Positions 60,842 through 64,000 of a stretch of 64,000 bases of DNA are shown here, piece after piece. Numbering within the stretch: the first letter of the stretch is position 1; the number at the start of each line of letters is the position of its first letter. A model generated the notes under the pieces. The model saw only the letters and a program-made list of their open reading frames with translations, did no database searches and was not told the origin of the DNA. Both the position numbers and the translations under genes were made by a program. This stretch comes from Paradesertivirga sp965650335 (GTDB lineage: Bacteria; Bacteroidota; Bacteroidia; Sphingobacteriales; Sphingobacteriaceae), in contig CBFGOI010000012.1 in NCBI GenBank assembly GCA_965650335.1, positions 1-64,000 of the forward strand. The letters are read 5' to 3'.

Positions 60842-61378
60842 CTATTGCAATTTATCTCGTAGCGATTCGAGCAATCTGCCCCCCTTATAATAATATCGTT
60901 TCCAATAAGGCTCGTTTAAATTACTGATCATAACCCCGCGACTGCTTGAAGCATGTGCAAACTTATTGTCGCCAAGATAAACACCTACATGAGATATTGC
61001 CCGGCTATTGATTTTAAAAAATACTAAGTCTCCTTCTTTTAGCTCCTCCTTATTTATAGGATTTACCATACTGAAGATGTTTCTAGAATTGTTTCCGATA
61101 ACAGTATTAAATACTTTATCATATAACTGATAAGCAAATCCGGAGCAATCAATTCCCCGCTCGGTAGTGCCACCCAAACGATAGGGAGTGCCCAGCCAGT
61201 CGTATACAAATTGGTAAAGCTTTACATTAGATGTAGCAGAAACCGCAACACCCATTATTTGTGAAAAATATTCTTTTGCAAGGTTATCCGGATCTTCGGT
61301 AGACTTTTTAGAAGTTTGTGCCTGGGTCGACACGCACGATAACATAACTAGTACTACTAGCGTAAATTTTTTACCCAT
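60842..61378 (-). CDS. NlpC/P60 cell-wall hydrolase
   Basis: 178 residues. A signal peptide (1-20) precedes the NlpC/P60 domain with catalytic Cys78 (GIDCSGFAYQLY), His130 (ISHVGVYLG) and His142 (FAHASSSRGV). It cleaves peptidoglycan stem peptides in the periplasm. It is downstream of the Anbu/transglutaminase pair on the same strand but 418 bases away with a hairpin between. Confidence 0.93.
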   Translation of the reverse strand: MGKKFTLVVLVMLSCVSTQAQTSKKSTEDPDNLAKEYFSQIMGVAVSATSNVKLYQFVYDWLGTPYRLGGTTERGIDCSGFAYQLYDKVFNTVIGNNSRNIFSMVNPINKEELKEGDLVFFKINSRAISHVGVYLGDNKFAHASSSRGVMISNLNEPYWKRYYYKGGRLLESLRDKLQ

Positions 61379-61796
61379 TTTAAATTTCGTTTATCAGTTA
61401 AACAACAAGACTTATAAACGCCCTCTTACATTAATTTTTAATGCCGAGCATTGCAAAACTAACTATTTAATATTCCTATCCAAGTGATTTTGTATTCTTT
61501 TAACAACTTTTATAGGCTTTTCGTATAGAAGAGTATACAAAAAGTTTTAATAGATAGTTATATTCTCCAATACGGCTATGCCAAAATTAGGTTTCAAAAA
61601 AAGCTGAATAAAAATTTTACATTGATATTCAGGTATATATGTATAAGTTTTGACATCCCCTGTTACAGTTCATTACCAATTAGCGTCATAGGTATAATAA
61701 TCAGTTTGGGTGCTGTACTTACAAATCTTACCCGCGTTTGATTGATATTTTTATGTTTTATTTGGTTAACCCCAAGAGGAGCTTCGGCTCCTTTTA
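61379..61796. other. 418-base gap with no recognised gene
   Basis: AT-rich with no ORF of note. It holds only the hairpin at its right end and, presumably, the promoter of the NlpC/P60 gene; no clear TAnnTTTG box was found for that gene. Confidence 0.5.
61774..61795 (-). terminator. Tetraloop hairpin after the transglutaminase gene
   Basis: AGGAGC-TTCG-GCTCCT, 6 bp with extension to about 9, directly after the stop codon. The T-run is on the opposite side, so its strength on the minus strand is uncertain. Confidence 0.6.
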
Positions 61797-62642
61797 CTAT
61801 TCGTAGCTCAGTCCCTTCAGGTCTGTGGTGTTGTAAAAATAAGGTTCAAATCCTTCCTGCACGCAGACCGAGTCTACCTTTATTAAACCATATTTAACAT
61901 AACCAAATATGCTGGCTATTGCGGCATCGGCGGCATCACGGCCGCTGGCAATTTTTACCATCCCGTTTAAGGGAGCGATCTTAGTTGCATCAAAAATTAT
62001 CCACTTGCCACCCATATACGCTTCGAAGCAAGCGTGGAAATCCGGTGGGTCCAGCTGATAAGCATAACCTGTAAAGTACCTTGCCGGAATTGTTAAGGCT
62101 CTGCAGAGTGCAATGCCAAGATGAGCAAAATCTCGGCAAACCCCAGCTTGTTCGGTAACAGTGTCATAAGCTGAAGTTTGTGAATTGGTTAAGCCGCTTA
62201 GGTATTCCACATTTCTATTAATCCATTCGGTCAATGCAAGAACTTTCTCATAAGCATTCCCGATATTGCCGAATTTATTATTAGCCAGACGATAAAGCTT
62301 ATCCGATTGGCAATAGCGGCTTGGGTACAGGTACGGTAAGATGTGAGGTTCCATTTGAGCAATCGGCACATCTGTGAGAACTTCAAAATCTATCAGTTCA
62401 AATGCAGTATCTACGATGGCTGAATATTCGATATTTAAAACACATGGCTCAGGGATTTCCAGGCGCATAAAACGGTTCTCGCCGTGGTCCGATATGAGCT
62501 CTTCAGCCTTTATATACGGAGTTGTCGCAAACATTTCCTCAACGATGGTTTGGTGTTGTGTTTGAAGCGCATGGATGTTTAAAATCAGAGTGCTATCATT
62601 AAGCACTTCATATGCCATATTGCTGGAAACTTTGAATCTCAT
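61797..62642 (-). CDS. Transglutaminase-like cysteine protease
   Basis: 281 residues. An N-terminal beta-rich domain (1-100) precedes the transglutaminase core with Cys169 (GVCRDFAHLGIALCRAL), His203 (DFHACFEAYMGGKW) and Asp218 (IIFDATK). This is COG1305, the usual partner of Anbu. Its start overlaps the Anbu stop by four bases, so the two are translationally coupled. It may hydrolyse or ligate peptides; substrate unknown. Confidence 0.9.
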   Translation of the reverse strand: MRFKVSSNMAYEVLNDSTLILNIHALQTQHQTIVEEMFATTPYIKAEELISDHGENRFMRLEIPEPCVLNIEYSAIVDTAFELIDFEVLTDVPIAQMEPHILPYLYPSRYCQSDKLYRLANNKFGNIGNAYEKVLALTEWINRNVEYLSGLTNSQTSAYDTVTEQAGVCRDFAHLGIALCRALTIPARYFTGYAYQLDPPDFHACFEAYMGGKWIIFDATKIAPLNGMVKIASGRDAADAAIASIFGYVKYGLIKVDSVCVQEGFEPYFYNTTDLKGLSYE

Positions 62643-63394
62643 AAAGGTGGTTTAACAGAGTCAATGTTCTTAACAGGCAATTTATTAAAAGCAACATCCA
62701 TCCAGTCTTCCGGAATATTGGTTAGAGCATTTTTAAGTTCTTCTGCCCATTGAGTTGATATTTGCCGCAGGTCTTTTTCCTCATATCGATGTTCGATCAT
62801 GCCGTAAGTGTCTGTTTTATACAATACCACATCTATAGGAAAGTCTACATCATTTGCACTGGCCCGGGTGGAATCGAATGACAAAAAACCTGTTTTCAAT
62901 GCAAGCTTTAAACTTGAGTTGCCATCCAGGGTGCGTTGCAAAATAGGCTTTCCATTACCGCTATTTCCAATGATTACGAAAGGTGCACCCTGGTCTAATT
63001 CTACCCAATTACCTTCGGGGTACAATAGAAACAGTTTGTGTTCCTCATCATCTTTAAGTTGGCCGCCAATTATTGTATTTAAATTAAATTTAAAGCCCGA
63101 CTTTTCCAGATGGGCCCTGTCCTCTTCGGCGACGCGGCGTACCTGTTCGCCAAAAGCATTTACAGCCTTATAAAGCTTGTTATGTTCAACCCCCTCTTCA
63201 ACCAGTTCGCGGAAGTACAGAATAGCTTTATCTCTTACAGAGCGTAAGCCGCTGGTCATGATAAAAAGGGAATAATGATCTTTTTGTTCAATCAATATTT
63301 TCTTTTTCATGGTCGTATCGGTGCCTGAAGTAATGCGGGTATCGGCTATCGCGACCAATCCTTCTTTCACTTTTATAGCTAAACAGTAAGTCAT
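62639..63394 (-). CDS. Anbu-type bacterial proteasome homologue
   Basis: 251 residues. It begins MTYCLAIKVKEGLVAIADTR, so removal of Met exposes Thr2, the likely nucleophile, with Asp18 and Lys30-32 in the expected places. GGQLKDDEEHKLFLLYPEGNWVE and FVIIGNSGNGKPILQR match the family. Anbu forms helical or ring assemblies and is thought to be close to the ancestral proteasome. Its usual neighbours, an alpha-E protein and an ATP-grasp ligase, are not in this window on either side. Confidence 0.88.
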   Translation of the reverse strand: MTYCLAIKVKEGLVAIADTRITSGTDTTMKKKILIEQKDHYSLFIMTSGLRSVRDKAILYFRELVEEGVEHNKLYKAVNAFGEQVRRVAEEDRAHLEKSGFKFNLNTIIGGQLKDDEEHKLFLLYPEGNWVELDQGAPFVIIGNSGNGKPILQRTLDGNSSLKLALKTGFLSFDSTRASANDVDFPIDVVLYKTDTYGMIEHRYEEKDLRQISTQWAEELKNALTNIPEDWMDVAFNKLPVKNIDSVKPPL

Positions 63395-63540
63395 ATTGTT
63401 ATCTATATTAAAGGTAGCAAGGTAGGTATTTAAAAAACAGATTTTAAATTAGTAAAGATAGCTGGCATAGAAAGCCACTTGCTTTTAAAGATAAATTTTT
63501 AATACCTTTAGGTAATATATAAACCTGTTACATCGTTTAG

Positions 63541-63750
63541 ATGAAAAATAATATTTCCGGAAAATGGAACCTTAGTAAGAAATGGCCGTATATACGTGAT
63601 ATGAAAAACACGTCTGGAAAAGAAAATATTAGCGTAGTTAGTCAAGCATCGAATAGTTTTTTCTCGCGGTTCCTTACCGTTTCGGTTCTGGTAGCCGGTA
63701 ATTTGTTCGTTTGTCTGCTTTTTTTGTTGCTCTATCTGATTATTAAATAA
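63541..63750 (+). CDS. Possible small membrane protein
   Basis: 69 residues; a basic N-terminus and one hydrophobic segment (about 46-68, LTVSVLVAGNLFVCLLFLLLYLII). A weak -7-like sequence (TACCTTTA) lies about 32 bases upstream. On the minus strand an overlapping ORF (63508-63849, or from an ATG at 63819) starts MEIRKRPRYVYPGLTTEKG and looks equally plausible for its first 45 codons; only one is likely to be real. Nothing else is seen in 63395-63957 apart from promoters. Confidence 0.35.
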   Translation: MKNNISGKWNLSKKWPYIRDMKNTSGKENISVVSQASNSFFSRFLTVSVLVAGNLFVCLLFLLLYLIIK

Positions 63751-63923
63751 ATTAATCGCATCGCCTTTTTCTGTTGTTAAGCCGGGATAAACGTACCTGG
63801 GTCTTTTCCTGATCTCCATATTTATACATCTTTCGTCGGTGCAAAACACTGAAAAATAGCCAACCCTTCTAATTTTATACGAATATCCCTCTCAAAGCAG
63901 GATTAATTTTCAAACTTTAAGAT

Positions 63924-63931
63924 TATATTTG
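63924..63931 (+). promoter_or_regulatory. -7 box (TATATTTG) of pdhB
   Basis: A perfect TAnnTTTG match 26 bases before the ATG at 63958, a normal spacing for this organism. Confidence 0.55.
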
Positions 63932-63957
63932 CCAGCAAAATCATTTTTTATACACTA

Positions 63958-64000
63958 ATGAGAGAAATACAGTTCAGAGAAGCCCTTCGTGAGGCATTAA
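63958..64000 (+). CDS. pdhB: Pyruvate dehydrogenase E1 subunit beta, N-terminal fragment
   Basis: Only 14 codons (MREIQFREALREAL) are in the window; this is the characteristic start of the E1 beta subunit of the pyruvate (or branched-chain 2-oxoacid) dehydrogenase complex in Bacteroidota. The rest lies beyond the right edge. Confidence 0.75.
   Translation, partial: MREIQFREALREAL

Noticed and set aside
61803..61870. tRNA-like words (GTAGCTCAGT, then GGTTCAAATCC)
   Set aside because: The acceptor arms do not pair, the T-stem is imperfect and no anticodon arm forms; the stretch codes for the C-terminus of the transglutaminase on the other strand.
1..64000. CRISPR arrays, rRNA or tRNA genes, insertion sequences, prophage
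   Set aside because: No regularly spaced repeats, transposase, integrase or structural RNA signatures were seen on reading both strands; short or divergent cases could be missed without a search tool.

Overview
The window is a chromosomal segment of a Bacteroidota bacterium, most likely a member of the Sphingobacteriaceae (Pedobacter-like). The signs are a fused LpxC-FabZ, the type IX secretion regulator PorX, DUF3127 and IPExxxVDY proteins, an ArgF'-type transcarbamylase, RNase G, repeated TAnnTTTG -7 promoter boxes, almost no Shine-Dalgarno sequences and frequent TTG/GTG starts. No rRNA, tRNA, CRISPR array, prophage or insertion sequence was seen. Family names come from reading motifs; no database search was possible.

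Layout. 1-7.8 kb: end of a Nif3-family gene, a zinc-ribbon coiled-coil protein, then a minus-strand block with formyl-THF cyclo-ligase, EF-P, an ABC ATPase, the lipid A genes lpxA/lpxC-fabZ/lpxD and an HD hydrolase. 7.8-12.2 kb: porX, tsaE, an alanine dehydrogenase-like gene and a YihY membrane protein. 12.2-20 kb: a DUF885 lipoprotein, a DUF4197 lipoprotein, an ECF sigma factor with a membrane anti-sigma-like partner, a frameshifted M1 aminopeptidase, a THUMP RNA methyltransferase and a DUF3127 protein. 20.2-25.6 kb: a histidine kinase/response regulator pair, then a Cys/His-rich small protein with a TonB receptor. 25.8-32 kb: radA, rng, an unlisted 29-residue basic protein, a TPR protein, HU, mutY and ssb.

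32-44.4 kb is a complete arginine operon: acetyltransferase, argG, argC, argD, argF', a PaiB-like gene, argB, proC, argE, argH and an aminotransferase. It is interrupted by a four-helix-bundle (S23/IVP) gene between inverted repeats and by a DUF433/DUF5615 toxin-antitoxin-like pair. Its 430-base upstream region holds a 28-base near-perfect palindrome over the promoter, a 44-codon ORF whose end is crowded with Arg codons, and several hairpins with T-runs. Together these look like an operator plus a leader-peptide attenuator, the most interesting regulatory structure in the window.

44.7-56.2 kb: two small exported proteins, a tetrapyrrole-methylase-type methyltransferase and a FAD monooxygenase, then miaE, nadD, gmk, yicC, rnc, fabF and acpP on the minus strand, and IPExxxVDY plus pyk on the plus strand. 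56.2-64 kb: a B12-dependent ribonucleotide reductase, small hypothetical genes, an NlpC/P60 hydrolase, and an Anbu-type proteasome homologue coupled to a transglutaminase-like protease without the usual alpha-E and ATP-grasp partners. The window ends in the start of pyruvate dehydrogenase E1 beta.
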